Assembly (NCBI GenBank): GCA_913055695.1
Contig: CAJXKF010000002.1
Coordinates: forward strand, 124,001 to 188,000
Direction: 5' to 3'
DNA length: 64,000 nt
Source of the DNA: an uncultured Methylophaga sp.
GTDB lineage: Bacteria > Pseudomonadota > Gammaproteobacteria > Nitrosococcales > Methylophagaceae
Part shown: positions 47,735-56,988 of the stretch, piece after piece
Numbering within the stretch: the stretch's first letter is position 1
How the letters are laid out: each line of letters starts with the position of its first letter
Translations under genes and position numbers: made by a program
Notes under the pieces: model-generated
The model's input: the letters and a program-made list of their open reading frames with translations, nothing else
Told to the model about the DNA's origin: nothing
The model's database searches: none

Positions 47735-48838
47735 CTATGGAGAACGCCTGGGGCGGAATGTTCTCTGGTACCAGAGCCAGACACCGGCAATACCGAGCAC
47801 ACTGACCAGCAAACCTGACAGGAAGACCAGCAGGCGGCCGGGCAAAGCAAAGGCCTCGCCGCTATGCAACGGGAAAAGCCAGAAAGCGATCTTCTGTCTC
47901 AAGGTGAGTTCGGCATAATCCCGCTCAGCCAGTATGTCACCGCTTTGCGGGTGCAACCAGAGCATAGAACTGCCTGATGTTTTACGCGGGTCATTCGCTT
48001 TTCTGATGGTAAAAGCAGCAGCAGGCTGCGTGTCAGTTGGCTGACTTAGCCGCATCCACTGTGCATCGGGCCAGTGCTTTTTGACGGCAGGTAGCCAGTC
48101 ATTGATATTGATAGTTTGCTCAGGATAAAGCTTTATATCCAGAGCAGGAGCACCAGGCCGGTCCAGTAAGGCTTCAGTCTGCTCATGAAAAACCAGGCTG
48201 AGGCCGGAAATAATCAACACGACAAAAACCGGTAAGCTACCCAGTCCGCTGAGTATATGCCAGCGCCGGAGTTTGCCGATTAGCGGCGTGATACGGCGTT
48301 TCCTTGCCAGTAGCCAGTCCCAGGCTGCGCGACTTCTGGGCCAGCCCAGGTAAGCCCCGATAATGACATTAAACAGAACCAGTATGGCGACAAAACCAAG
48401 AAAATAGGAGCCACAGTCGCCCATGAGCAGCGTAAAGTGGAAAAGATAGACAAAGGAAGTCAGGTAGCTACCCCATTCCCTGACGGCAATGAGCTCTGCT
48501 GTATAGGGATTAATCAGCACTTCCATGCGTTTTCCGTGAAACGGAGAGGTTTCCCGCATCACAGGATAGGCCGTATAGACGGTGCGGTGATGACGAGGTT
48601 TACGTAAGGATTGAATATAGGCTGTTTGAGGCAGTGCTGATGAGGCTACGGCCATGATGCTTCTCAGTGAAGCAGGCTGCGCCTCAGCCGGTGGATTAAC
48701 CAGAAGGATGTCCGGATTGAGCCACTCATCTATGGCATGATCGAAAACAATGATCGAACCGCTGATGCTTTGCAGCAACAGCGGGATCAAAATAATCAGT
48801 CCAGAGATTTTGTGGAACTCAATCCAGAATCTTCGCAT
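47735..48838 (-). CDS. PepSY-associated membrane protein (iron-uptake partner)
   Basis: A 367-residue inner-membrane protein with four main helices and periplasmic PepSY-like segments. FHKISGLIILIPLLLQSISGSIIVF and FHFTLLMGD at helix ends carry conserved histidines. Related proteins sit with TonB siderophore receptors and are thought to reduce or release ferric siderophores. GTG at 48844 is an alternative start. It directly follows the receptor gene. Confidence 0.82.
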   Translation of the reverse strand: MRRFWIEFHKISGLIILIPLLLQSISGSIIVFDHAIDEWLNPDILLVNPPAEAQPASLRSIMAVASSALPQTAYIQSLRKPRHHRTVYTAYPVMRETSPFHGKRMEVLINPYTAELIAVREWGSYLTSFVYLFHFTLLMGDCGSYFLGFVAILVLFNVIIGAYLGWPRSRAAWDWLLARKRRITPLIGKLRRWHILSGLGSLPVFVVLIISGLSLVFHEQTEALLDRPGAPALDIKLYPEQTININDWLPAVKKHWPDAQWMRLSQPTDTQPAAAFTIRKANDPRKTSGSSMLWLHPQSGDILAERDYAELTLRQKIAFWLFPLHSGEAFALPGRLLVFLSGLLVSVLGIAGVWLWYQRTFRPRRSP

Positions 48839-48861
48839 GGACACAGATTATCGACCTGGGC

Positions 48862-50994
48862 TTAAAAGTCCAGCGAATAGCCCAGTGTCACTGTGCGGCC
48901 ACGACCTTTGAAATAACGCTCATCAAGGGTATTGGCTGTCTGTGAGTAGTAGTCGAAGTAGTCTTCATTCAGCAGATTGGCAAAAGCCAGATTGACCGTG
49001 CCTTTGGGCAGCTGATAAGCCATGGAGGCATCGACCAGGGTATAGCCATCAAAGTCGATTTTCGGATCGCCCGGTTCTTCATCAAAACTGCGGTCGAAGT
49101 TGTGGCTGACCTGAATAAACGAGGAGAGTTTCGGGGTCCAACTGGCATTCCAGTTAGCAATCAGGCGATTAGGTGGAATATTGTTACCATCCAGATCACT
49201 GTCGATGCTGCCATTATCATCTGAGTCGTAGCGGCCTCGGATGTAGGAATAGCTGAGTTCCAGACGATGATCATCATTTGCCTGGAAACCCACAGTGGTC
49301 TCGACGCCATTGATCTCGGTTTTTTCTCTTCTGACGAAATAGGTACCGCCGATATTTTCCAGTCGTGAGCCCAGATCTGAATCAGATTCGTAGTAACTGA
49401 TCTCAAAATCGACAGGTGCCCAGTCAATGCGGAAACCGATTTCACGGTTATCAGTCAGCACTGGTTGCAGATTGAGGAAATTATCGACATTCTGACCCGG
49501 TGTACCGATACCCCGCAGGACACGGCCAACATCAGGCATGCCGAAACCTTCGGAATAGTTAGCGAATACACTGAACCAGCTAAGGGGCGAAATGACGAAA
49601 CCGGCGTTGTAGAGTGTTTCACTGAAATCAGGATCACCGCCCTCAACGAAGACGCCGCCGGCGTCATTGGTCGAATGGATAGTCCGGAAATCATCGACAT
49701 CGAGTTTCGCTTTTTCGTGACGTACACCTGCATTCAATACCAGCATATCAACGGGTTTAAATTGCGCTTGCAGGAAGGGTGCATAATTTTTGAACGTGGT
49801 TTCCGGTACCCAGCTCCGGTTTGTCGCCGCCAATTCCTGTTCGGTGGTGTCATGAAGGATATCCATACCGGCGGTCAGGGTCAGTTTGTCTTCCAGCAGA
49901 TCATCTTTGGTGAGCGTGAACTTGGCACCTTTTTTGATTGAACTGGTTTGTGACTGATCGTACAAGGTACCGACAGGGGCTATGCTAGGGTCCTGGAAAG
50001 AGTCAAAAATGCCGGCACCAAACAATGCCTCAAACTCCTGCCGGTAGGCCTGAGCGGTAAAATGCATGCCAGCCAGATCATAGTCTTCGAACTTGATGCT
50101 GGTGGTGGTCACTTCATTGTGAGGCGCGTCACCGGGTGGCGTTTGTTCGATTGATGTGGCGGGAATGCTTCTGTTTCGATCACCGGGAACAGACAGGTAG
50201 TCATTATCACCATCAAGTTCATAGCGGTTTAATTGCAGTTCGATATTCTGATTATCGCTCAGCCAGTAACCCAGCTTGCCGAACAGGTCGTAGCTGCGCG
50301 ATGCCATGATATCGCCCTGGGTGTTGTCGACACCGATGGCGTCGTCATCCGCATCCAGGAAAAGACCCTGTTTTTCATAGCTCAGACCCAATGCGTATTC
50401 GACATCATTCTGACTACCACGCAGTCCATAGCTGGTCCGATAACCGAAGGTATCCCCGTCCAGTTCGCTGGTCGGTGAGGTCATCTGAACATTCATGTTC
50501 TGATCTACTTTATTCGTAGTCGGCCGGCGGGTGATGAAGTTGATAATACCGCCTGTAGCGCCCAGTCCGTGAATGGCACTGGCACCATGAATCACTTCAA
50601 TGCGTTCTACCATGGATAAATCGATGGTATGGCCATCACGCTGTGCATCCCGTAATGGGTTGGATTGCGGAATACCATCAATCAGAAATAAAGGCGCACG
50701 GCCGCGGAAAGTTTCACCGGCACTGCTCAGCTTCTGACGCGCGGGGGTGAAAGAGGGCAACAGGCTGCTTAGTACCTGGGACGCATCAGGCGATATTTTA
50801 AGCTGCTGTTCAATCTCCTCACGACTGATAATGGTGACAACTTGAGGCGAGTCTTCAATTTTGGTTTCAGCGCGAGTCGATGTGATGGTCATTTCATCCA
50901 GTTCGACAGCTTTGTCAGCATAAGCAAAGGATGACAAACATAGGGCCGGTATAAGGGTGATTAACTGTTTTGATAATGGTTTGAGTCTCACCAT
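48862..50994 (-). CDS. TonB-dependent siderophore receptor
   Basis: A 710-residue outer-membrane receptor. The signal peptide ends near AYA-DK (residue 27). A TonB-box-like DEMTITSTRAE lies just after, then a plug domain with VTIISREEIEQQ, VERIEVIHGASAIHGLGATGG, and a 22-strand-type barrel ending in the terminal aromatic LGYSLDF. The leader has a Fur box. Substrate is probably a ferric catecholate or related siderophore; not proven. Confidence 0.92.
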   Translation of the reverse strand: MVRLKPLSKQLITLIPALCLSSFAYADKAVELDEMTITSTRAETKIEDSPQVVTIISREEIEQQLKISPDASQVLSSLLPSFTPARQKLSSAGETFRGRAPLFLIDGIPQSNPLRDAQRDGHTIDLSMVERIEVIHGASAIHGLGATGGIINFITRRPTTNKVDQNMNVQMTSPTSELDGDTFGYRTSYGLRGSQNDVEYALGLSYEKQGLFLDADDDAIGVDNTQGDIMASRSYDLFGKLGYWLSDNQNIELQLNRYELDGDNDYLSVPGDRNRSIPATSIEQTPPGDAPHNEVTTTSIKFEDYDLAGMHFTAQAYRQEFEALFGAGIFDSFQDPSIAPVGTLYDQSQTSSIKKGAKFTLTKDDLLEDKLTLTAGMDILHDTTEQELAATNRSWVPETTFKNYAPFLQAQFKPVDMLVLNAGVRHEKAKLDVDDFRTIHSTNDAGGVFVEGGDPDFSETLYNAGFVISPLSWFSVFANYSEGFGMPDVGRVLRGIGTPGQNVDNFLNLQPVLTDNREIGFRIDWAPVDFEISYYESDSDLGSRLENIGGTYFVRREKTEINGVETTVGFQANDDHRLELSYSYIRGRYDSDDNGSIDSDLDGNNIPPNRLIANWNASWTPKLSSFIQVSHNFDRSFDEEPGDPKIDFDGYTLVDASMAYQLPKGTVNLAFANLLNEDYFDYYSQTANTLDERYFKGRGRTVTLGYSLDF

Positions 50995-51037
50995 TTTCTC
51001 CTGTCTGCGTGAAAATAGTGTGACATGCTAAAACAAA

Positions 51038-51052
51038 TGATAATTGTTATCA
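51038..51052. promoter_or_regulatory. Fur box before the TonB receptor
   Basis: TGATAAT-T-GTTATCA, a 7-1-7 dyad differing from the consensus TGATAATGATTATCA at two bases. It lies 44 bases upstream of the receptor ATG and should give iron repression. Confidence 0.9.
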
Positions 51053-51112
51053 ATTGTGGATTAGGAAACAGTGGTTTTGCCTTTATCCACTCCATCGACG
51101 GTTAAGCCATAT

Positions 51113-51964
51113 TTATTCTGACCGTAGATGCAGATAGGACTGGTCAAGTAGATCGTGATAGACACCCTCGATATTGAGCGGTAACCACGCTTCGTACATC
51201 TTGAGTGACTGAAATTGATCAAGTCGGATTTGCTGCTGCAAGGTCTTTAAGCTTTTACCCTCAAGCATGCCCTCAAGCACAGCAGCATGGAGCTGTTCAA
51301 GATAACTGAGATAAAAACGGACATCGTCTTTATCACCGCTATCGGCATGGCCTCCAACCAGGATATCGAAGTTCATTTCCAGTACGTCCCGGGTTGAATT
51401 GATCATGCCGCGGATATCGTAGCCGGGCAGATTTTTGTAGGGCATACGCCCCAGCACCACCCAGTCGACCACGTGCAGTACACCTTGTTGTGGGAAATTG
51501 ATGGAAATCGACCCTTTGCCGTTATTAGGACCGTGATAACGCAGGTCAATTTGAGTGCCGCCAAGATAAAGACTCATTTCATCATTAAAAACCAGGTTGG
51601 GGATTTGTGTGTCGGCTTTTGTTGCAAGGAGATCATCCCGGGCCCATCGATGGGCGATAAAACTGACACCGGGTTCAGCAAAAATCTCTCCGCCGTAAAC
51701 ATGAGCGGGATGATTGTGACTATAGATGACGTATCGTACCGGCTGAGCGAAGCGGGTTTTGAGCGCCTGTTTCAGCCATATGGCCGCTTCTCTGGAGAGC
51801 GGATCGGTGAGTGCGATACCTTCTTCTGTAACAGCAAACACCGAGTGATGGGTGCCATTACTGAATTTGTAGATGTTGTCTTTCAACTGAGTAATGCTGA
51901 AGCTGCCGGCATGAGCAGACGTCAAAGAGAGTAACAACAGAAAGAGAATGAGCGGACCTTTCAT
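51113..51964 (-). CDS. Secreted metallo-beta-lactamase-fold protein with an altered metal motif
   Basis: A 283-residue protein with a signal peptide (cleavage after AHA, residue 19). MBL features include YVIYSHNHPAHVYGGEIF, where the normal HxHxDH is HNHPAH, so the aspartate ligand/base is lost; HVVDWVVLG and LVGGHADSGD give other metal ligands. It resembles periplasmic hydrolases found with quinoprotein systems. It might have weakened or altered catalysis. Confidence 0.75.
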   Translation of the reverse strand: MKGPLILFLLLLSLTSAHAGSFSITQLKDNIYKFSNGTHHSVFAVTEEGIALTDPLSREAAIWLKQALKTRFAQPVRYVIYSHNHPAHVYGGEIFAEPGVSFIAHRWARDDLLATKADTQIPNLVFNDEMSLYLGGTQIDLRYHGPNNGKGSISINFPQQGVLHVVDWVVLGRMPYKNLPGYDIRGMINSTRDVLEMNFDILVGGHADSGDKDDVRFYLSYLEQLHAAVLEGMLEGKSLKTLQQQIRLDQFQSLKMYEAWLPLNIEGVYHDLLDQSYLHLRSE

Positions 51965-52038
51965 AGCAAATCCAGTGAGCGAAGTAGACTAGATTGATGA
52001 CAGCAGTCAACGGACATTAGCTCAGATCAAGACGATGC

Positions 52039-52233
52039 TTATTCATTCTCAGAATAAACAGACAGCTGGTAGTCATTGTCCCCGCTCACCACCACATGGA
52101 ACTCAATGGGGCGGCAGCAGACTTCACAATCTTCAATATATTGCTGTTCGGGCACACTGCAATCGATAAGCACGGTGAAATGCTCGCCGCAGTAAGGACA
52201 CATGATGGTGTTTTCTTCGAGTGGATGAAGCAT
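52039..52233 (-). CDS. CPXCG-motif cysteine-rich protein
   Basis: A 64-residue zinc-ribbon-like protein with CPYCG (residues 12-16), a further Cys in LIDCSV and CEVCCRPI. It belongs to the short CPXCG family of unknown function. GGAGG lies eight bases before the start. Confidence 0.88.
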   Translation of the reverse strand: MLHPLEENTIMCPYCGEHFTVLIDCSVPEQQYIEDCEVCCRPIEFHVVVSGDNDYQLSVYSENE

Positions 52234-52297
52234 GATTCAGCCTCCACATAAGTGGTGGATTAAAAAGCTTTCAGCCTCATTGTGGCATGGATAAAGC

Positions 52298-52786
52298 TCA
52301 GCATGAAAGGCTGAAGAGATGACGTTTATCACCCAGCCCGATACCGGTTTCGATAATCGTAAAACCGAGTGATTGATAAAACTGTAACAAGGCTGGATAG
52401 TGAGCCACCGCGTCGAGTTGTAAAGTCACCGCGTCAACCTGGTTGATGCAGTATTGCATTAATTGCCTGCCATAACCTTTACCCCGGGCTTCGGGACTGA
52501 CCGCAAGCTGGGTAATGTAAAAATCAGCGTCCGGTGCCTGTGGCCAGCAATCTGAATAATACTCAGCTTTTTTGTTACCCAGTGCGATGCAACCCAGCAG
52601 CTGATTACCGTCTTCAAACACATAAACCTGTTTGGTACTTAAATTTTCGACCACCGCATTCTCATCATAGACACCCAGCCAGTGATGCATGCCCTGATCA
52701 CTCATAGACTGGGCACAGGACTGTAACAGGCTGGTGATGGCGGCCACATCACTCTCAATGGCGGGACGTATCCTGGCTGAACTCAT
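52298..52786 (-). CDS. GNAT-family N-acetyltransferase
   Basis: A 162-residue GNAT acetyltransferase. Acetyl-CoA motif A is ITQLAVSPEARGKGYGRQLM (Q/RxxGxG/A). The ATG at 52786 overlaps the chrA stop (ATGA); a longer frame from 52819 exists. The acetyl acceptor is unknown. Confidence 0.85.
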   Translation of the reverse strand: MSSARIRPAIESDVAAITSLLQSCAQSMSDQGMHHWLGVYDENAVVENLSTKQVYVFEDGNQLLGCIALGNKKAEYYSDCWPQAPDADFYITQLAVSPEARGKGYGRQLMQYCINQVDAVTLQLDAVAHYPALLQFYQSLGFTIIETGIGLGDKRHLFSLSC

Positions 52787-53964
52787 AGCAGGGCAAGTCC
52801 GATGCTGGCGAGCACACACCAGGCCACAATGATGAGGGCTGATAACCTGAAAAACTGCAGCATGATGAAGCCGATAAGTGCAATAACAAAATCACTGACA
52901 TGATGAACAGCACTGATCCAGATGGGGTCGTACAAGGCAGCTGCCAGAAGACCGACCACAGCGGCATTCACTCCGGCCAAAGCACTGGCCGCGAGGGGAT
53001 ATTTCAGAACTGACTGCCACAAAGGCAGCATGGCGGCAATCAGCAGAAAGCCGGGCAGAAAAATGGCGGACAATGCCAGCAATGCCCCGCTAAGACCGCC
53101 CATATCACCCGGTAATAAAGCGCCAAGATAAGCCGCGACAGAAAACACCGGACCAGGGACGGCCTGGGCAGCCCCGTAGCCAGCGAGATAATCATCCGCG
53201 GCTACCCAGCCGGGTTCAACGACGGTCTGCTCCAGCAAAGGCAGGACGACGTGCCCGCCACCGAAGACCAGCGCACCGGCTCGATAAAAGGCATCCATTA
53301 CAGCGGCAAGACTATTGATTTCAGCCAGAAACGGCAGACTGATCAGCAAAATAAAAAAGGCAGCGAGTAAAAACTGGGCAGCGCGTCTGCCATAATCAAT
53401 ATCAAAACGGCTCACCGGAAAGCGCTGATGCCGGCAAATTGCCAAACCGGCCAGTGCACCACCGACAACAACAGCAATCTGTGCCAGTGCATGATCAAGC
53501 AACACGAGAAACAGAATAGCTACCAGTGCGATAAATCGTCGTTGCCAATCAGGAGTCAATTGTTTCGACATCAGCCAGACAGCCTGAGCGACTACAGTCA
53601 GGGCAACCAGTTTCAGACCATGAATTGCCGCATTACCGATGGTGTCGGATAAATAGGGTAGCCATTGGGCGAAAGCAAACAGCAATAATGCTGAAGGCAG
53701 GGTAAAAGCGATAAAGGCGGCCAGACCGCCCAGCCATCCTGCCCGCATCAGTCCCACACTGAATCCCATCTGGCTGCTAGCCGGTCCCGGCAGAAACTGA
53801 CACAGCATCAGTAATTGTGCAAATTGCTCCTCGGTCAGCCAGCGACGTTTTTCGATAAATGCCTTACGGTAATAGGCAATATGGGCTATGGGCCCACCGA
53901 ATGAAGTGAGCCCCAGCTTGAGAAAAGTGATAAAGACTTCAGCAGCCGTGCTTTGCTTGCTCAT
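52783..53964 (-). CDS. chrA: Chromate efflux transporter ChrA
   Basis: A 393-residue two-domain chromate transporter. Each half has the repeat start: FLKLGLTSFGGPIAHIAYYRKAFIEKR and ALVFGGGHVVLPLLE. QFLPGPASSQMG and GAAQAVPGPVFSVAAYLG are the paired motifs. It extrudes chromate. The GNAT gene is coupled to it. Confidence 0.92.
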   Translation of the reverse strand: MSKQSTAAEVFITFLKLGLTSFGGPIAHIAYYRKAFIEKRRWLTEEQFAQLLMLCQFLPGPASSQMGFSVGLMRAGWLGGLAAFIAFTLPSALLLFAFAQWLPYLSDTIGNAAIHGLKLVALTVVAQAVWLMSKQLTPDWQRRFIALVAILFLVLLDHALAQIAVVVGGALAGLAICRHQRFPVSRFDIDYGRRAAQFLLAAFFILLISLPFLAEINSLAAVMDAFYRAGALVFGGGHVVLPLLEQTVVEPGWVAADDYLAGYGAAQAVPGPVFSVAAYLGALLPGDMGGLSGALLALSAIFLPGFLLIAAMLPLWQSVLKYPLAASALAGVNAAVVGLLAAALYDPIWISAVHHVSDFVIALIGFIMLQFFRLSALIIVAWCVLASIGLALL

Positions 53965-54038
53965 GCTGTATCCATTTCAGGTAATGAGCCTGAATTATGC
54001 TTGCATGGCTGAGGATTGCAAGCCACCGGTCAGGATGT

Positions 54039-54257
54039 TCAGCTTGCCTGGACAGGCTGACTCAGCTCACCTGAAGCAGCAGCTTTGTGGCTCTGCAGAC
54101 GATTCCATATCTTCTCATGGAAGTGGAATGCAACGGTATTGATGGCTGGTTCCACCATAGCCATCACACTGCCGAACAGGATACTGCCGGTCAACACATA
54201 ACCGACTGTAAAAGCCACACTGAAGTGGATAATTGCGAAACTGATTGTTTTAGTCAT
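54039..54257 (-). CDS. DUF2061 small membrane protein
   Basis: A 72-residue protein of the DUF2061 type with two hydrophobic segments (FAIIHFSVAFTVGYVLTGS and a second around residues 28-45). The ATG at 54257 is preferred over 54263 because GGAGAA lies eight bases before it. An almost consensus Fur box precedes the gene, so its synthesis should rise in iron lack. Function unknown. Confidence 0.82.
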   Translation of the reverse strand: MTKTISFAIIHFSVAFTVGYVLTGSILFGSVMAMVEPAINTVAFHFHEKIWNRLQSHKAAASGELSQPVQAS

Positions 54258-54272
54258 AATCATTTCTCCTTT

Positions 54273-54287
54273 TGAGAATGATTATCA
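54273..54287. promoter_or_regulatory. Fur box before the DUF2061 gene
   Basis: TGAGAATGATTATCA, 14 of 15 bases of the 7-1-7 Fur consensus, 15 bases before the DUF2061 start. The dps start is 225 bases away on the other side. Confidence 0.9.
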
Positions 54288-54511
54288 TTAATGAGGTTGT
54301 TCAAGTAAAACAAATTAGTTCAATCAAGACGATTGGAAAAAACGTAATTGATAAAAGAACAAAATATCATCGATTCAGTCGATTAATGTAACCAGAATTA
54401 CTTGTTTCACTTTGGGTAAGATAGCTAATAGAATGAAACTCAGTTTTCGGCGAAGCAGCTTTCGCCAGATTGACTAAGTTAATTCCTAACTTCGAACAAG
54501 GAGGCACAATA

Positions 54512-54979
54512 ATGAGTACCATTGATATTGGTATTAACAAGCAGGATAGACAAGATATTGCTGATGGACTGAAACGCCTGTTGGCAGACAGCTACACCCT
54601 CTACCTGCAGACTCATAACTTTCACTGGAATGTGACGGGTCCGCAGTTTCGTGATCTGCATCTGATGTTTGAAGAACATTACACCGAACTGGCTCAGGCG
54701 GTGGATGACATCGCTGAACGGATCCGTACTCTGGGCGTGGCTGCGCCGGGCACATACAAATCATTTGCCCAGCTCAGCAGCATCGAAGAAGTTGAAGGTG
54801 TACCGGGCGCCGCGGATATGGTTGTGACCCTGACCCACGGTCACGAACAGGTTGTCAAAACCTGCCGTGAAGTGCTGAAAAAGGCGCAGGATGCCGATGA
54901 TGAATCCACAGCGGCACTGGTCGGTGACCGCATGCGTGTTCATGAAAAAACGGCCTGGATGCTGCGTGCCATGCAGTAA
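54512..54979 (+). CDS. dps: DNA-binding ferritin-like protein Dps
   Basis: A 155-residue Dps mini-ferritin. The ferroxidase site is seen as [27 protein letters not shown], with His, Asp and Glu ligands, near residues 35-60. It stores iron and protects DNA from peroxide. AAGGAGG lies before the ATG at 54512, so the longer frame from 54470 is rejected. Confidence 0.95.
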   Translation: MSTIDIGINKQDRQDIADGLKRLLADSYTLYLQTHNFHWNVTGPQFRDLHLMFEEHYTELAQAVDDIAERIRTLGVAAPGTYKSFAQLSSIEEVEGVPGAADMVVTLTHGHEQVVKTCREVLKKAQDADDESTAALVGDRMRVHEKTAWMLRAMQ

Positions 54980-54999
54980 TTCGAACAGCCGGATGGCAG

Positions 55000-55026
55000 A
55001 AAAAGGGAGCTCAAGCTCCCTTTTTT
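55000..55026. terminator. Bidirectional terminator between dps and the channel gene
   Basis: A5-GGGAGCT / AGCTCCC-T5 stem with a 2-base centre, between converging genes; the channel stop codon lies inside it. Confidence 0.88.
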
Positions 55027-55850
55027 ATTGCCTTTAATTCGGTCTGTTGCACAAGCAGGGCTTTGAGTTCTTCAATCTGACGCGATAAATCAGCCACAGT
55101 CGGTTCACCGGCATGATCTTTCTGCCACTGTTCGGCACTTTCCTTTTCCATCACGTTGACAACAATGCCGATCAGCATATTGAGAAAAGCAAAGGCGTTA
55201 AGAAATATGAAGCTGATATAGAAAAGCCAGCTCAGTGGATGCACTGACATGGTCTCGTACATGACATCCGTCCAGTCCTCAAAGGTCATCACCCTGAACA
55301 ATGTCAGCATCGAGACGGTGATGTCACCCCATAAGGTTTCATTGATTTTGGCAAAGAAGGTCGTGCCCACTGCGGCATAAATATAAACGATAATGAACAT
55401 TAATAAGGCGACATAAGCCAATTGGGGCAGGGCTTTAAGCAGAGAGTTAAGCAGTGTGCGTAGCTCCGGGATCACAGACACCATCCTGAGTACCCGAAAG
55501 ATGCGAATCAGCCGTCCTACCAGGGCGAGTTCACTGTCTTCAATCGGGATCAGGCTGACCACGACGATAATGGTATCGAAGATATTCCAGCCACTTTTAA
55601 AGAACTGCGATTTGCGTTGTTCGGCAAAAAAGCGAATGCTGATTTCGCTAAGGAAAAACAAGGTAATGCTGTAATCGAGCCAGACCATGATATTAACCAC
55701 GGCGGGTGAGATATCGTAGGTTTTGGCCCCGGCGAGCAGCGCGGAGAATAGAATAACGCCAACCACTATTGTTTCGAAAAGACGGTTGCTTCTGATCGCA
55801 TCGAAAACCTTGGTCAGACTGGATGATGCTTTGGACTGAACATCTTGCAT
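55011..55850 (-). CDS. Voltage-gated cation channel, NaChBac-like, acidic filter
   Basis: A 279-residue six-helix channel subunit. The S4 sensor has Arg at 113, 116, 119 and 122 (GRLIRIFRVLRM). The pore filter is TFEDWTD (189-195), where classical bacterial sodium channels have TLESWSM. A C-terminal amphipathic coiled-coil segment (about residues 248-275) is present, as needed for tetramers. The acidic residues at three filter positions resemble engineered calcium-selective CavAb. Ion choice is unproved. Confidence 0.87.
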   Translation of the reverse strand: MQDVQSKASSSLTKVFDAIRSNRLFETIVVGVILFSALLAGAKTYDISPAVVNIMVWLDYSITLFFLSEISIRFFAEQRKSQFFKSGWNIFDTIIVVVSLIPIEDSELALVGRLIRIFRVLRMVSVIPELRTLLNSLLKALPQLAYVALLMFIIVYIYAAVGTTFFAKINETLWGDITVSMLTLFRVMTFEDWTDVMYETMSVHPLSWLFYISFIFLNAFAFLNMLIGIVVNVMEKESAEQWQKDHAGEPTVADLSRQIEELKALLVQQTELKAIKKGA

Positions 55851-55968
55851 TGGCGCTCCGGATCTTTGGTGGATTTGCGCCGAATAATAACGATCGCCCG
55901 ATTAATGCAACAGCCCTGTGCTTGATTCAAGATTATGCTAAGGTCAGGAAAAAAGCGGAGATGCCATA

Positions 55969-56562
55969 ATGAATACGACTTTAAGAGATATCGTGGGGCT
56001 GGGACATCACCCCTCAGCATTGCGTGATTCGGCCCTCATCATGATCGACTGTCAGAACACCTACCGCCAGGGTGTGATGCAACTGGAAGGGGTGGAAGAG
56101 GCCCTTAAACAGGCGCAAACACTGTTGCAGATGGCGCGTGATAATGGCGTGCCGGTGTTTCATATTCAGCATGATGGTGGGGCGGGCTCACCCTATGACC
56201 TTAATACGGCGCTGGGTGAGATAGCAGAGGAAGTCGCGCCGACCGATGGCGAACATGTGATCACCAAGAATTTCCCCAATGCTTTTGTGCAAACGCCGCT
56301 GGATGAATATCTTCGCGGCCAGGGAATAGACAATATTATCCTGGCAGGTTTTATGACGCATATGTGCGTTAATTCAACCGCTCACGGTGGTTTCAACCTG
56401 GGCTACAAGCCGACCGTGATAGCCAGTGCCACCGCCACAAGAAGTCTGGATGCTCCCGACGGCAGCACGTTGCCGGCAAAGCAAGTGCATGAAGCCGCAC
56501 TGGCCTCAACCCGTGACTTGTATGCAGCAGTGATTAACTCAGTTGATGATCTAAAGCTTTGA
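55969..56562 (+). CDS. Cysteine hydrolase (isochorismatase-like)
   Basis: A 197-residue isochorismatase-fold hydrolase. The triad is visible as Asp in ALIMIDCQNTY, Lys in HVITKNFPNAF and Cys in GFMTHMCVNSTA. Members cleave amides, including nicotinamide and N-carbamoyl compounds; substrate not known. Its end overlaps the BLUF gene end by 12 bases. Confidence 0.88.
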   Translation: MNTTLRDIVGLGHHPSALRDSALIMIDCQNTYRQGVMQLEGVEEALKQAQTLLQMARDNGVPVFHIQHDGGAGSPYDLNTALGEIAEEVAPTDGEHVITKNFPNAFVQTPLDEYLRGQGIDNIILAGFMTHMCVNSTAHGGFNLGYKPTVIASATATRSLDAPDGSTLPAKQVHEAALASTRDLYAAVINSVDDLKL

Positions 56563-56988
56563 ATCGTCTTCGGGTAAGCTGAAAGCAAGTTCCCGGCATA
56601 GTTGCAGTGCGCTTGCACCACTCATTTCATAGGGATTAAATTGCTGTCTGCCGGAATAACGCAGAATATGTGACTGGCTCATTTTTGATTCCGGCACATA
56701 AAGCATTTGCCAGTTTTCGAAGCTGCGATGCGTCATCTCAGCGTAATGAAGCAGAATGACATCACGATGGCGGTGATCGTTTTGAATCTTGCGGTAAAGT
56801 TCATTCACCGCCCGGCGGTCACCTTCAAGACACTGCAGGAAATAATCACCATTAAAACAGAGTGCGCCGGTGATAGCTGATTTTGCATTATTGATTCCTG
56901 ACGCGGATAGAATCTGATAAATGTCTTTATCCTTCCAGTCGGAACAACGGGTACTGGCATAGACCAGGCTGACAAGATACATTGCCAT
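56551..56988 (-). CDS. BLUF-domain blue-light sensor protein
   Basis: A 145-residue protein, mostly one BLUF domain. Key residues are Tyr 10 (LVYASTRCS), Asn 33/34 (GINNAKSAITGAL), Gln 52 (YFLQCLEG), and the Trp 93 / Met 95 pair (FENWQM). These bind FAD and switch hydrogen bonds under blue light. No effector domain is attached; a helical tail of about 45 residues may pass the signal to a partner. It begins immediately after the lipocalin stop. Confidence 0.93.
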   Translation of the reverse strand: MAMYLVSLVYASTRCSDWKDKDIYQILSASGINNAKSAITGALCFNGDYFLQCLEGDRRAVNELYRKIQNDHRHRDVILLHYAEMTHRSFENWQMLYVPESKMSQSHILRYSGRQQFNPYEMSGASALQLCRELAFSLPEDDSKL

